Shown here: positions 23,888 through 32,899 of the stretch, piece after piece
How positions within the stretch are numbered: position 1 is the stretch's first letter
Layout: each line of letters starts with the position of its first letter
IMG/VR virus record: IMGVR_UViG_3300045412_000135
Span: 1 to 64,000 of that record
Strand: one strand, 5' to 3'
DNA from: a virus
DNA: 64,000 bases
Notes under the pieces: model-generated
Seen by the model: the letters and a program-made list of their open reading frames with translations, nothing else
Database searches by the model: none
What the model was told of the DNA's origin: nothing
Program-made: the position numbers and the translations under genes

Positions 23888-24289
23888 TTATTTAGTCCCC
23901 TTTGCATTTTGCTTGAGGAGCTTTGCCAACTGTGATGTTGATCCAACAAACATAGTATTATTAACTGTAGTAGGACTTGATCTAGGTTTCTCATCGATTT
24001 CTTTCATTTTTTTCTGAAGGTCAATCAATTTATCAGCAACATCAGCAACGTTTTTAATTAACTGTCCAGCAACCTCATATGCTCTGGGGTGATCTGAACT
24101 TCTAGCAACATCAAGAATGCCGTCGATGGCTTCTTGACCTTTCATGACAAGATTGTGCAACTGTGCTCTAGTTACTTCATAATCTTGTTGTATTTCTGGT
24201 TTTTGAGATGAAGGGACTTCTTTTAGTGATTCAATAATCTCAGTTGGTTCCACGTCAAAAACTTGGTCCAGTCCTTCAAATGTACTCAT
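23888..24289 (-). CDS. 16: Terminase small subunit (gp16)
   Basis: 133 residues, against 164 in T4. It recognises phage DNA and stimulates the gp17 ATPase. The core QQDYEVTRAQLHNL, the helical pair SDHPRAYEVAGQLI...DLQKKMKEI and the C-terminal NTMFVGSTSQLAKLL correspond to the T4 protein's central coiled coil and its ATVFMGS segment. Its start overlaps the gp15 stop (ATGA). The C-terminus is shortened by about 20 residues. Confidence 0.92.
   Translation of the reverse strand: MSTFEGLDQVFDVEPTEIIESLKEVPSSQKPEIQQDYEVTRAQLHNLVMKGQEAIDGILDVARSSDHPRAYEVAGQLIKNVADVADKLIDLQKKMKEIDEKPRSSPTTVNNTMFVGSTSQLAKLLKQNAKGTK
23889..23895 (-). promoter_or_regulatory. Late promoter motif CTAAATA after gp16
   Basis: The motif contains the gp16 stop (ACT-AAA-TAA), 34 bases before the ATG of the 182-residue gene. 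Confidence 0.55.
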
Positions 24290-25068
24290 ATCGGTTCATC
24301 CTCTCCTGTTTCCGGATTCCATTTTTTCATATCTGTAAATTCTGCGTAAGTTTCATTAAATCCAAAATCATCATCCGAAACTGCATCAATTGGATCTGGT
24401 TCAACTGTATATCTTTGAACTCTTGGCGCATTTATGGTATCCATAGATGGATAAGTATCTGCAATAACTTTTCTTATCTGGGTAATATCTCTTACTGGTC
24501 CATAGACATAAGTTTTTGCAGTAAATGTTAAAGTATAAATTAATACTCTTGCAACATCTAAATCTCCTTCATATTGATCTCTATAAGAAACATTGTCCAA
24601 ATTTATAATAACATCTTTTACCTCAACAATCTCTGGAATCATTTGAATTGTGATATTAAATGATGGTTGAAAAAATGGTAAAATTTGTTCCACAATCTGC
24701 AAAGCATCGTCTTGATTCTTTGATAAAATATTTAATTCAAAATTTAAATTATATGGAACTGCAATATATGATTTTTTATCATCAACTCTGACAATTTGAG
24801 TCGGTGCAACTTTACGACTATTATCATATGTAATACCAGTCATTTCAAACGCAATCCTTGGTAACGTAATTTGAATTTTTGATTGAGTTGGGTCAGGAGT
24901 TTGTCTTAAACGTGAAAGGTATTTTTCCGCAGGTCCATATGCAAGAGGAACTTTCATAACCTCTGTTTTGCTTTCTGCAACTCTTCTCAATTGAATATTA
25001 TTAAAAAGAGTTCCAAAACCAACGATGGTTTTTTTAAAAATTTCGTGATAAAAATAGGTTCCTAACAT
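24286..25068 (-). CDS. 15: Tail sheath stabiliser / tail terminator (gp15)
   Basis: 260 residues, against 272 in T4. It caps the sheath and tube and joins the tail to the neck. The N-terminus (TYFYHEIFKKTIVGFGTLFNNIQLRR) and the segments KVPLAYGP, KYLSRL, TLPRIAFEM and DALQIVEQILPFFQPSFN are close to the T4 gp15 pattern. The last 50 residues are acidic. It overlaps gp14 by TAATG. Confidence 0.94.
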   Translation of the reverse strand: MLGTYFYHEIFKKTIVGFGTLFNNIQLRRVAESKTEVMKVPLAYGPAEKYLSRLRQTPDPTQSKIQITLPRIAFEMTGITYDNSRKVAPTQIVRVDDKKSYIAVPYNLNFELNILSKNQDDALQIVEQILPFFQPSFNITIQMIPEIVEVKDVIINLDNVSYRDQYEGDLDVARVLIYTLTFTAKTYVYGPVRDITQIRKVIADTYPSMDTINAPRVQRYTVEPDPIDAVSDDDFGFNETYAEFTDMKKWNPETGEDEPI

Positions 25069-25976
25069 TAAAATTTATCTCCAATATCTCCGATTTCACC
25101 AAATGGATTTTCTTCAGTAAAGTCCAGGATAAGATCCCCCTGGACCTCAAAGTATTTATTCTGGGCTCCTTCAATTTCACCCATGTTATAAGAATCTAAA
25201 ATATTAATAGTTCTAGTTGTTCCTGAAGTTGCACCAACAACATTTTCATTATCTTTAAATAAACCTGTTAAGTTATTTAGACGTAATGCTCTTGTGCTAG
25301 AATTCCATGATACAACCTCTCCAGTTGCATCAGATGTTGATCCAGTGACTGTTTCACCTATAGTATAATTTCCAGTACCACCAGAAGCAAATGTCAGATC
25401 TAATGTATAACTATCTTCCTCTTCAATTTCATCAACAGCAGATATTCCAGTATCCAGATCTTCATGACTATACTGGAAGAGTTCGCATTTCAGTTCCCAA
25501 ACATAACCTGTACCTAATTGATAGAAAGGTTTTTCATGCTCTACAAATGTAATTTGATATAAGTCACTGGAAAAAGGTGCCCAAATTAAATCACCTTCAT
25601 TCGGTCTGCCATCAACGATTAAATCTTGATCATCGACAGCTTCTGTAAATCTTCTTCTCGAAATCACAAATGTCGTTTTATCTTCAATTCGAATACCAAA
25701 CTTGGTTAGTAAATCACCCTGACCTTCCCATCCATCTACAGTATTGCAATATGCTCTAATTTCATACGCACCATTAAAAGAAGACATAGTATCTTCGTTG
25801 AAAAGACTATCTTCTTTTACTAAAGTTCGTGGAATATAATATACAGTTTGACCGTAGATATCAATAGATTCCGTAACTAAATCATTAAGAAGATTTTGCT
25901 CTGCAGAAGTACCATTTAAACGCAATCTACAATCTGGTACCGGGTTTGGACTTTGAGTGCAATTAGAAGATGTCAT
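25068..25976 (-). CDS. 14: Neck protein (gp14) with an added beta module
   Basis: 302 residues, against 256 in T4. The recognisable part includes QTVYYIPRTLVKEDSLFNED, GWEGQGDLLTKFGIRIED and GDLIWAPFSSDLYQITFVEHEKPFYQLG. The excess length is an inserted module at about 200-265 (IGETVTGSTSDATGEVVSW, then ALRLNNLTG and DNENVVG), a type that also appears in gp8 and several giant structural proteins here. gp14 connects the head to the tail together with gp13. Confidence 0.92.
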   Translation of the reverse strand: MTSSNCTQSPNPVPDCRLRLNGTSAEQNLLNDLVTESIDIYGQTVYYIPRTLVKEDSLFNEDTMSSFNGAYEIRAYCNTVDGWEGQGDLLTKFGIRIEDKTTFVISRRRFTEAVDDQDLIVDGRPNEGDLIWAPFSSDLYQITFVEHEKPFYQLGTGYVWELKCELFQYSHEDLDTGISAVDEIEEEDSYTLDLTFASGGTGNYTIGETVTGSTSDATGEVVSWNSSTRALRLNNLTGLFKDNENVVGATSGTTRTINILDSYNMGEIEGAQNKYFEVQGDLILDFTEENPFGEIGDIGDKF

Positions 25977-25980
25977 TTGA

Positions 25981-26787
25981 TTATCCGATTAGATCTAGAG
26001 GCGGTAATTCGTATGTAGTTCTTAATGTCTCTTGTAACTCTTTAATCTTTTCGTTTGCATCTTCAAGAATTCTTCTACCATTAAGAGTTACACCACCAAG
26101 CATTTGAATTCCATCATACTTACTGAGATTTTGACCCCATTGTTTTTGAAATAATGCTGTTACATATTCTTTCAACCAATACTCATTATACGTTTCTGGA
26201 TATAGCTGTGGATCTACACCCATAGTGCAATCAACAACAAAATATTCGCCCGTACCTAATTCTCCCCAATCAATATCAACATAAAGTTTTTTCATGTTTG
26301 ATGTATATCTTATTCTCTTATAAAGTCTTGAATTGGTAATCCAATCTAAAGTTTCCAAGTAATTCTGTACCATGTAATAATGTACAATTTGATTATTTGT
26401 GAATGCGTAAATGTCATTCAAAAATAACTGATATTTGATGTTAAAAATATTACCTGGAATAGATGATGAAGTACTAACTTGGGTATAGACATTATCAATA
26501 CCCTTTACATAAGGAGGTAATTCGATATAATTTGCTGCCTGACTCCAATTTGTGCCTGTAATATTTTCAACCCCCTGGGCATATTCTTTCATCTCCTCAG
26601 TGATTTCTATTCTGAGAATAGTTCTATAAGATCCTTCATAATGAAAATCTTGATAATACTCAATTGCCTGTTCAATAAGATCATCTAGTTGATCATCACA
26701 AACATTAATATCTACAGCAGGATATCCTAGTCTGCGTAAGCAGTATTGCTTAAGTTCTGATTTGGTAGCTGGTTTTGTGGATGACAT
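25981..26787 (-). CDS. 13: Neck protein (gp13)
   Basis: 268 residues; T4 gp13 has 309. The head-completion neck protein that binds the portal. The N-terminus (SELKQYCLRRLGYPAVDINV, then DQLDDLIEQAIEYYQDFHYEG) and the C-terminal YVTALFQKQWGQNLSKYDG are typical. AAGGAG before the ATG; gp14 follows after 4 bases. Confidence 0.93.
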   Translation of the reverse strand: MSSTKPATKSELKQYCLRRLGYPAVDINVCDDQLDDLIEQAIEYYQDFHYEGSYRTILRIEITEEMKEYAQGVENITGTNWSQAANYIELPPYVKGIDNVYTQVSTSSSIPGNIFNIKYQLFLNDIYAFTNNQIVHYYMVQNYLETLDWITNSRLYKRIRYTSNMKKLYVDIDWGELGTGEYFVVDCTMGVDPQLYPETYNEYWLKEYVTALFQKQWGQNLSKYDGIQMLGGVTLNGRRILEDANEKIKELQETLRTTYELPPLDLIG

Positions 26788-26801
26788 TTAGATTCTCCTT
26801 A

Positions 26802-29800
26802 TCAGGCTAGTAGTGGTAGATATCTAATAGAAACATTATTAGTTCCTGCTGTAGGTGCAGTGGTTAATGTAACCACAGCACCAAACGTAATTGTATTACC
26901 AACCGTAGTTGCTGTGTTATCTACAGATAAATTAACTTGAGTTCCAACGATAGTTGTGATTACTGCATTGATTCCAATTCCAGTTCCGCTTACTGCCATC
27001 CCTGGAACTAATCCAGCAGTAGAAGCAACGGTTACAAATCTATTTGTAGCAACACCCCCCGTCGAAACCTTAGATGTTGAATTTATATAAGTATATTCTA
27101 CTGTAGGTACGAGAACCAAACCATTGACAATTACAAAAATATCATTTACTGTTCTATTTGAATTTGCTGAGAATGCAGTTTTAGTACCAGTCCCGTTTTG
27201 ATTAGAGGTTGTGTAGATTGGGGTAATAGCAATATCGCCACTACCATCAAAGGAAACTCCATTGATGGTTCTTGCTATTGCCAATTTGGTTGCTGTAGCA
27301 GCATTTCCACTTAAAGTTGCAGTAATAGTTCCTGCAATAAAGTTTCCTGATGCATCTCTTTGAACAATAGTTGATGCAGTATTTGCTGAAGTAGCATTAG
27401 AGGTAACAGTAAATGTAGTACCACTATTTCCATTATAAGTTGTAGAACCGGAAATACCACCTCCAGTTGTATTCAAAGTTAACGTACCTAAATTAGATCC
27501 TAATGAAACACCAGAAATCGTTGAATTATTTAATGCACTATTTGGAATTGAACTTAGAGATGCTCCAGAACCACTATGAGCACCACTAAAAGTAGTAGCA
27601 GTAATAACGCGAGCAGTAAAATCACCATTACTATCTCTTGCAACAATCGTACCTGCTGAGTTAGTGTTAGTTGCGTTGGATGTAATTGTTGGATTATCAA
27701 GAATACCATCGGCATTAGTCACACTTAAACCAATTCCCGAAACAGCAACACTCCTAGTAGTTGCTGTACCAGCACCAGTTCTAATAATCATTCCTGTAGT
27801 TGATAGTCCTGCAACTGCAGTTAGATCTGCATCTAAACCTTGAGCATCAGTAATACCATAACCAACAAGAGTCGTTGGATTAGTTCCAGCAGTTACAAGA
27901 CCCTTGGCATTAATGGTTACGGATTTGTATGTTCCTGCAGTAGCTACTGAAGCAAGTGTTAATGCAGCAGAAGCATTTGTCGAACCATCAACACTCATCG
28001 AACCAGTGGCATCTCCGGTAAAGGAAAGTGTTCGTGCAGTTGTCCATTTTCTAGCATCTCTAATCGTACCGACAATATCCTCATTATTAAATGTTGCTGT
28101 TGCATTTACAGTTAGAGTATCTCCAACTGCATTACCAATAATTGTATTACCTTTAACTGTTAGATTGCCCTCAGTTAAAATACTACCATCTGTCGAAGCA
28201 ACTACAAATTTAGTTGATGTACCATCGGTAATGGTAAAATCTTCACCAACAGTAGGGGATCCGACAATAGTAATACCTGCATTAGCAGTAATCAAATTAG
28301 TGACCGCGAGAGTGGAACTTAATGTTGTAGCACCAGTAACTCCCAAAGATCCAGTTAAAGTACTATTTCCACCGACTCTTAACTGCTTAGCAATTGCAAC
28401 ACCACCAGCAGTAGAAATAGATGCATTATTATCAGTTGCAGTAGAAGCATCCTGAGTATTTAATTGTCTGATAATACCAGAATAGGCTTGTGTTCCCTGG
28501 TAATCGATACCACCTTGATATACTGCTGAACCATATACTTTTACATCACCATTTACTATGAAGTTACCACCAACGTGACCACCACCAGCAACTTGTAAAG
28601 CACCAGCAAGAGTAGGAGTAGATCCCCCAGCCGGAATGGTTCTTGCTGTTGTATTAGTAATTGATGTAATACCAGTAATGGTAGTAGCATCATCAATAGT
28701 AGTAGTACCACCAGCAGAGTCAATTGTTAAGTTTCCAGTAGAAGTATCAATTTCATTATCACCAGTAATACCAATTTGAATATTATCAATTGAAGCACCA
28801 CCATTAGCATCAAGTAATCCAGTTAAGGTTGTATTTCCACCAACATTCAAATTTTCTGAAATACCAGTACCACCAGTAACAATTAGAGTTCCTGATGTAG
28901 TTGAAGTTGATGTTGTTCCTGTGCTTAGATTTAATCTTCCAGCAAACAGTCTTGCATCAGTACCGCCAAATACTTCTGATGTATTAGAAGCATTTTCCAG
29001 GAAGCGATAACCCGATGAAGAATCATCCCAACCAAAGAAACCTAGTTTTGCAGATACATCAAAATATCTAAATTCAATGCCACGATCTTTGTTATCATCT
29101 GAAGATGGTGCAGTATCTCCACCAAGAGTTAATACTGGATCATCAACAGTAATCGTTGTTGCATTTACAGTTGTGGTTGTACCATTAACAATTAAATTTC
29201 CAGCAATAACTGTATTGGTATTATTTAATGTTATAGTTCCTGTAGAAGCACCAATACTAACGGTAGTTGCTGCTCTACCAATGTGTACAGTAGTAGCAGC
29301 TGCATCAAATAGTGTAGCCGTGGCAGAAGACGTAGTAATGTCTCCACCTAAAACATTAATATCTTGACTGAATGTTGCATTACCAGCAACTCTGAGTTGT
29401 GCTCCAATTCCAACACCACCAGTAACTACAAGAGCACCGGTAGTAGTTGCCGAAGAATCGGTAGTATTAGTAATTGATGTAATCCCAGTTACACCTAAAG
29501 TGTTGTTAATTTGAGTTGCACCAGTAATAGTGGTTGATCCACCAACTCTTAGTTGATTGTTGATCGAAGCTCCACCAGAAGAAACAACTAAAGCACCAGT
29601 TCCAAGTGTAGTTGCGTCTGTTGTATTTGACAGTGTAGTTACACCAGCAACTCTGAGTTGTGCTCCAATACCAGCACCACCAGTTACAATTAGAGCACCA
29701 GTGGAAGTTGAAGATGCATCCGTAGCATTTGTAGTAACAATTTGGCCAATGCTATCAAGTCTTCCTGTTGAAGATGTAATTTGAAATTTGAAAGGTGATA

Positions 29801-32387
29801 AACCATCATTGTCAATAGAAACATTACCCTTAAATATGGTGTTGCCACTATAGCTTACAGCACCATCTACGTCGAACTGACCATATATTTTTAAAGATCC
29901 ACCAACAACCAGTCCGTTAGCAATTGAAGCACCACCATCAACTTTGAGAGCACCATAGGTTGCGAGAGAAGCATATGCAGTTCCCGAAATTGCACCAGAT
30001 ACATTGCTGTTTGTGGTATTCTGAATATTGACGGTTGAAGTAGATTGAGTTGTTAGATTGCCAGTAAGAGTTGTTGCACCAGTTACACCTAAAGTTGAAT
30101 TTAAAGTTGTAGCATTAGTAACTTCTAAGGTTCCTAAAATTGCAGTATTACCAGATGCAGTATCGACTAAGAACTTAGTGACTGGACTACCAGCCCCATC
30201 AGTAATTCTAAAGTATTCCGTTGCTGATGTTGTATTACCTGCAATCGTTACACCATTATTAAATGTGGCTAAGTTAGTAACGCCCAGAGTGCCCTGTAAG
30301 GTCGTGTTACCAGCAATATTAGTAGTTCCACCCACCGAGAGGTTCTGACTGATTCCCGTGCCTCCTGTGACTACCAAAGTACCTGTGGTAGTGCTGGTTG
30401 AACTAACGTTACTACTGAGGGCAAGGTTGCCAGCAATAAGACCAGCATCAGTACCAGTAAAGACTTCAGAAGTATTTGTTGCATTGAAGAGAAAACGATA
30501 ACCACCTGTAGTTCCTGCCAAGGTTGCATATGAATCATCCCATCCATAGAAACCTAAACGTGCCTGAGTATCGTAATACTTAAACTCAATACCACGATCT
30601 TTGTTATCATCTGTAGTTGGAGTTTGATCACCACCAAGAGTTAAAATAACATCATCAATGGTAATCGTTGTTGAATTTACAGTTGTTGTTGTACCATCAA
30701 TTTGTAGATTACCTCTGATTTGAACCGTGCCTGTGTTATCACCAATACCCGCAGGATCAAGAACAATAGTCGAATTGGTTGAACTTAAAACATTACTAGC
30801 AAAGTAGAAATCTTCGACACGAACATCAGCATTAGAAGAAATTAGAGATATTTGTTGATTTGCTAAAAGAGAAATAGTTGTATTTGTTGATGTAATATCA
30901 ATCGATTCATCTGCAGTAACTTCAATTTTTGCCTGTCCTGCTCCAGTATTATTGGCAGTCAAACGAAGGAATCTATTGGATGCTGTATTTGCATCCATAA
31001 GAATAGTAAGAGAACCAGAACGATTGATAGTTTGAATTGCTGTACTGGTTTTGTCTAGTGTAATGTCAGAGAAAATTGTTGAGGTAGTAGTATTAATATC
31101 TACACTATCATCGGCAGCAAGACACTTAAGAAGAGGGCTACCATTAGTGTTATTAACGGAAAGATTATTAATAGTTGTAATTCCACGATACCCAGTAGAA
31201 GCAGTGAGCTCATTATCAAGCTCGTAAGCAGTATAAGAATTGCCATCTGCAAAACGAATTTGATTGTTTTGAAGTTGAGTATTATCTACACCAGCAAGAG
31301 CAATTACAACATGACCATTTGCATCTACGTCGAAGTCTTCCTGATCGAACGATGCAAGACCCTTCTGACGGGTTGTAACAGTTGCTAGGTGTCTCCAGGT
31401 TACTGTTCCATCTGAAACATCTCCAGTAGTATGAGTTGGAGCAGTGACACCTGAAGTTCCTGAGTCGAGTGCTTGATAAAGTCTTCCTCCATTAGTTACT
31501 TTTGCATATCGAATATATGCAGTTCCAGAAGTCCAAGCAGATGAAGTTGTTCCCTCTACTGCTGTTGCAATTGGATAATCTGTTGCAGCAGTCAATCTTC
31601 CAAATTGATCAACAGTAAATTGTGTCGCAGTAATAGTTTGAGTTGCACCAGCAATTGATGGTGTATTATATGTACCTGGGTTGACAGTAGTATTAATCAA
31701 ATCCAGAATGGGGTTTCCAGATACACCAGAACCATTGGTTACAGAAATTCTTCCAGATGTACCAGTGATTGATCTTGTTGCAATATTACCGTCAGATACT
31801 CTGGTAATAATACCTGTCGTTGTTAAATCTGCAATACCCTGAAGATCTCGGTCAAATCCTTGAGCAGATTGTCCTTCGACAGTACCATCTATATTGTATT
31901 CTTCAATAGAAGAAGGATTAGATGCATTAGTAATACGTCCTTTAGCATCTACAGTAACTTTTGTATAAGTACCACTACTATTTGGAGTGCTATCATAGTG
32001 GGGTAATGTTGGTACAATTTGTAAAGATGATACGAGATTTAGGTTTGCTGATCCATCAAATGTTGATGAAGCTGTTATGTCTCCAGTAAGTGCAATTTGA
32101 CGAGTGTTTGCAAGACGAGTTGCTGATGAAGAGTTTCCAATCAGTGATGCAGTAATTAAACCTGCCTGAAAATTACCATCAGCATCTCTTTGAACAAGGG
32201 TGTTTGGGGAGTTGATAATTGATTCTAAAGGTCTTTCATATCTTAGGGAATTCCAAGGAGTAATACCATCACCAATTTTAATACGACCAGTATCAATCTC
32301 GATTCCAAGTTCACCAATGGCTAACGTTGGATTAACGTTTGACCATTCTTGAGCAGATCCTCTTCTTAATTGTATTCTGTTTGCCAT
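26802..32387 (-). CDS. Repetitive tail-fibre-like protein, 1861 residues
   Basis: The N-terminus (MANRIQLRRGSAQEWSNVNP, then GELGIEIDTGRIKIGDG) is the collar-binding start common to many phage fibres. The body is a long series of Thr/Gly/Ser/Ala modules of the type TTGALVVTGG-GI-QLRVGG-TTI, repeated many times and with two near-copies about 500 residues apart (see the repeat entries). Such repeats usually form trimeric beta shafts. The C-terminal 50 residues lose the repeat pattern and end in a compact beta segment (NNVSIRYLPLLA). In T4 the place before gp13 is held by gp12 and fibritin; whether this is a side fibre, a whisker or a neck fibre is open. It has a perfect late motif. Confidence 0.85.
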   Translation of the reverse strand: MANRIQLRRGSAQEWSNVNPTLAIGELGIEIDTGRIKIGDGITPWNSLRYERPLESIINSPNTLVQRDADGNFQAGLITASLIGNSSSATRLANTRQIALTGDITASSTFDGSANLNLVSSLQIVPTLPHYDSTPNSSGTYTKVTVDAKGRITNASNPSSIEEYNIDGTVEGQSAQGFDRDLQGIADLTTTGIITRVSDGNIATRSITGTSGRISVTNGSGVSGNPILDLINTTVNPGTYNTPSIAGATQTITATQFTVDQFGRLTAATDYPIATAVEGTTSSAWTSGTAYIRYAKVTNGGRLYQALDSGTSGVTAPTHTTGDVSDGTVTWRHLATVTTRQKGLASFDQEDFDVDANGHVVIALAGVDNTQLQNNQIRFADGNSYTAYELDNELTASTGYRGITTINNLSVNNTNGSPLLKCLAADDSVDINTTTSTIFSDITLDKTSTAIQTINRSGSLTILMDANTASNRFLRLTANNTGAGQAKIEVTADESIDITSTNTTISLLANQQISLISSNADVRVEDFYFASNVLSSTNSTIVLDPAGIGDNTGTVQIRGNLQIDGTTTTVNSTTITIDDVILTLGGDQTPTTDDNKDRGIEFKYYDTQARLGFYGWDDSYATLAGTTGGYRFLFNATNTSEVFTGTDAGLIAGNLALSSNVSSTSTTTGTLVVTGGTGISQNLSVGGTTNIAGNTTLQGTLGVTNLATFNNGVTIAGNTTSATEYFRITDGAGSPVTKFLVDTASGNTAILGTLEVTNATTLNSTLGVTGATTLTGNLTTQSTSTVNIQNTTNSNVSGAISGTAYASLATYGALKVDGGASIANGLVVGGSLKIYGQFDVDGAVSYSGNTIFKGNVSIDNDGLSPFKFQITSSTGRLDSIGQIVTTNATDASSTSTGALIVTGGAGIGAQLRVAGVTTLSNTTDATTLGTGALVVSSGGASINNQLRVGGSTTITGATQINNTLGVTGITSITNTTDSSATTTGALVVTGGVGIGAQLRVAGNATFSQDINVLGGDITTSSATATLFDAAATTVHIGRAATTVSIGASTGTITLNNTNTVIAGNLIVNGTTTTVNATTITVDDPVLTLGGDTAPSSDDNKDRGIEFRYFDVSAKLGFFGWDDSSSGYRFLENASNTSEVFGGTDARLFAGRLNLSTGTTSTSTTSGTLIVTGGTGISENLNVGGNTTLTGLLDANGGASIDNIQIGITGDNEIDTSTGNLTIDSAGGTTTIDDATTITGITSITNTTARTIPAGGSTPTLAGALQVAGGGHVGGNFIVNGDVKVYGSAVYQGGIDYQGTQAYSGIIRQLNTQDASTATDNNASISTAGGVAIAKQLRVGGNSTLTGSLGVTGATTLSSTLAVTNLITANAGITIVGSPTVGEDFTITDGTSTKFVVASTDGSILTEGNLTVKGNTIIGNAVGDTLTVNATATFNNEDIVGTIRDARKWTTARTLSFTGDATGSMSVDGSTNASAALTLASVATAGTYKSVTINAKGLVTAGTNPTTLVGYGITDAQGLDADLTAVAGLSTTGMIIRTGAGTATTRSVAVSGIGLSVTNADGILDNPTITSNATNTNSAGTIVARDSNGDFTARVITATTFSGAHSGSGASLSSIPNSALNNSTISGVSLGSNLGTLTLNTTGGGISGSTTYNGNSGTTFTVTSNATSANTASTIVQRDASGNFIAGTITATLSGNAATATKLAIARTINGVSFDGSGDIAITPIYTTSNQNGTGTKTAFSANSNRTVNDIFVIVNGLVLVPTVEYTYINSTSKVSTGGVATNRFVTVASTAGLVPGMAVSGTGIGINAVITTIVGTQVNLSVDNTATTVGNTITFGAVVTLTTAPTAGTNNVSIRYLPLLA
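28930..29215 (-). repeat. Copy 2 of a duplicated fibre module of about 95 residues
   Basis: Encodes GTTTTVNATTITVDDPVLTLGG through DNKDRGIEFRYFD, LGFFGWDD and ASNTSEVFGGTDARLFAG. It matches, with scattered changes, the module encoded at 30420-30715. Boundaries are approximate. Confidence 0.85.
30420..30715 (-). repeat. Copy 1 of a duplicated fibre module of about 95 residues
   Basis: Encodes GTTTTVNSTTITIDDVILTLGG through DNKDRGIEFKYYD, LGFYGWDD and ATNTSEVFTGTDAGLIAG. It carries 8 extra residues (TLAGTTGG region) compared with the copy at 28930-29215. Boundaries are approximate. Confidence 0.85.
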
Positions 32388-32431
32388 TGGTAATTATTCC
32401 GAAAATCCTTTATACATTTAATATACCCATG

Positions 32432-32439
32432 TATTTATA
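32432..32439 (-). promoter_or_regulatory. Late promoter TATAAATA for the 1861-residue fibre
   Basis: Perfect octamer, 45 bases before the ATG, fused to the T-run of the preceding terminator. Confidence 0.8.
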
Positions 32440-32467
32440 AAAAGAATGGGGGAGATATCCCCGCATT
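32440..32467 (-). terminator. Intrinsic terminator after the coiled-coil gene pair
   Basis: A 9-bp stem with a one-base bulge: AATG-C-GGGGA, loop TATC, TCCCC-CATT on the minus strand, followed by TCTTTTT. It starts 2 bases past the stop of the 67-residue gene. Confidence 0.75.
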
Positions 32468-32468
32468 T

Positions 32469-32672
32469 TCACTCTTTAATATTTTCTTCAATTTCCTCCG
32501 TTTCTTCTTTTGAAATATACTCTAAAGTTTCAATTGCACCCAAAAGTTTCAATGCAACGATTTCATTGTCTTTAATTTTTTGTGCTAATTGTTGATTTTC
32601 TGACAATAAATTTTCATGTCTCTCACGAAATTGAACTAATAATTCCTCGGGAGAAGTTTTTTCAATCGTCAT
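32469..32672 (-). CDS. 67-residue coiled-coil protein
   Basis: From the ATG at 32672, which has GAGG 9 bases upstream; an in-frame TTG at 32687 is less likely. The peptide (MTIEKTSPEELLVQFRERHENLLSENQQ in outline) is almost one charged helix with heptads and ends in a Glu-rich tail. It overlaps the preceding gene by 11 bases. Possibly a small assembly chaperone for the neighbouring giant fibres, by analogy with the small helpers of other phage fibres; no family recognised. Confidence 0.75.
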   Translation of the reverse strand: MTIEKTSPEELLVQFRERHENLLSENQQLAQKIKDNEIVALKLLGAIETLEYISKEETEEIEENIKE

Positions 32673-32898
32673 AGTTTTTATCCTCAACTAATAATTTAAG
32701 TAATGTTTTAATTTCGTTCATATCTGAAGAAAGATTTGAGACATCAGATTTTAATTTCTGAAGTTCATCTCGTTCCTTTTCTAAACGACGATAATTATTC
32801 ATATAATTATCGTATTCAGATCTATTTTTATTTATTATAGCACCAGAACGAGGATCACGAACCAAATTCTGATGATTTTCAACCTTAATGTAATCCAT
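32662..32898 (-). CDS. 78-residue coiled-coil protein
   Basis: The N-terminus (YIKVENHQNLVRDPRSGAI, then NKNRSEYDNYMN) is a distinctive motif seen in small marine-phage proteins; the rest is a coiled coil with heptads of Leu (LEKERDELQKLKSDV, LSSDMNEIKTLLKLL). It follows the DUF4815 gene directly and overlaps the 67-residue gene. The function is unknown; oligomerisation is likely from the coiled coil. Confidence 0.8.
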   Translation of the reverse strand: MDYIKVENHQNLVRDPRSGAIINKNRSEYDNYMNNYRRLEKERDELQKLKSDVSNLSSDMNEIKTLLKLLVEDKNYDD

Positions 32899-32899
32899 A

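Noticed and set aside
27904-28455. Plus-strand ORF of 183 codons, Val/Ala/Pro-rich
   Set aside because: Antisense shadow of the low-complexity fibre repeats; no Shine-Dalgarno and composition typical of a mirrored Thr/Ala/Gly repeat.
26802-32387. CRISPR-like or satellite array
   Set aside because: The periodicity is in the protein code (Thr/Gly/Ala modules) with varied DNA and no identical repeats or uniform spacers.
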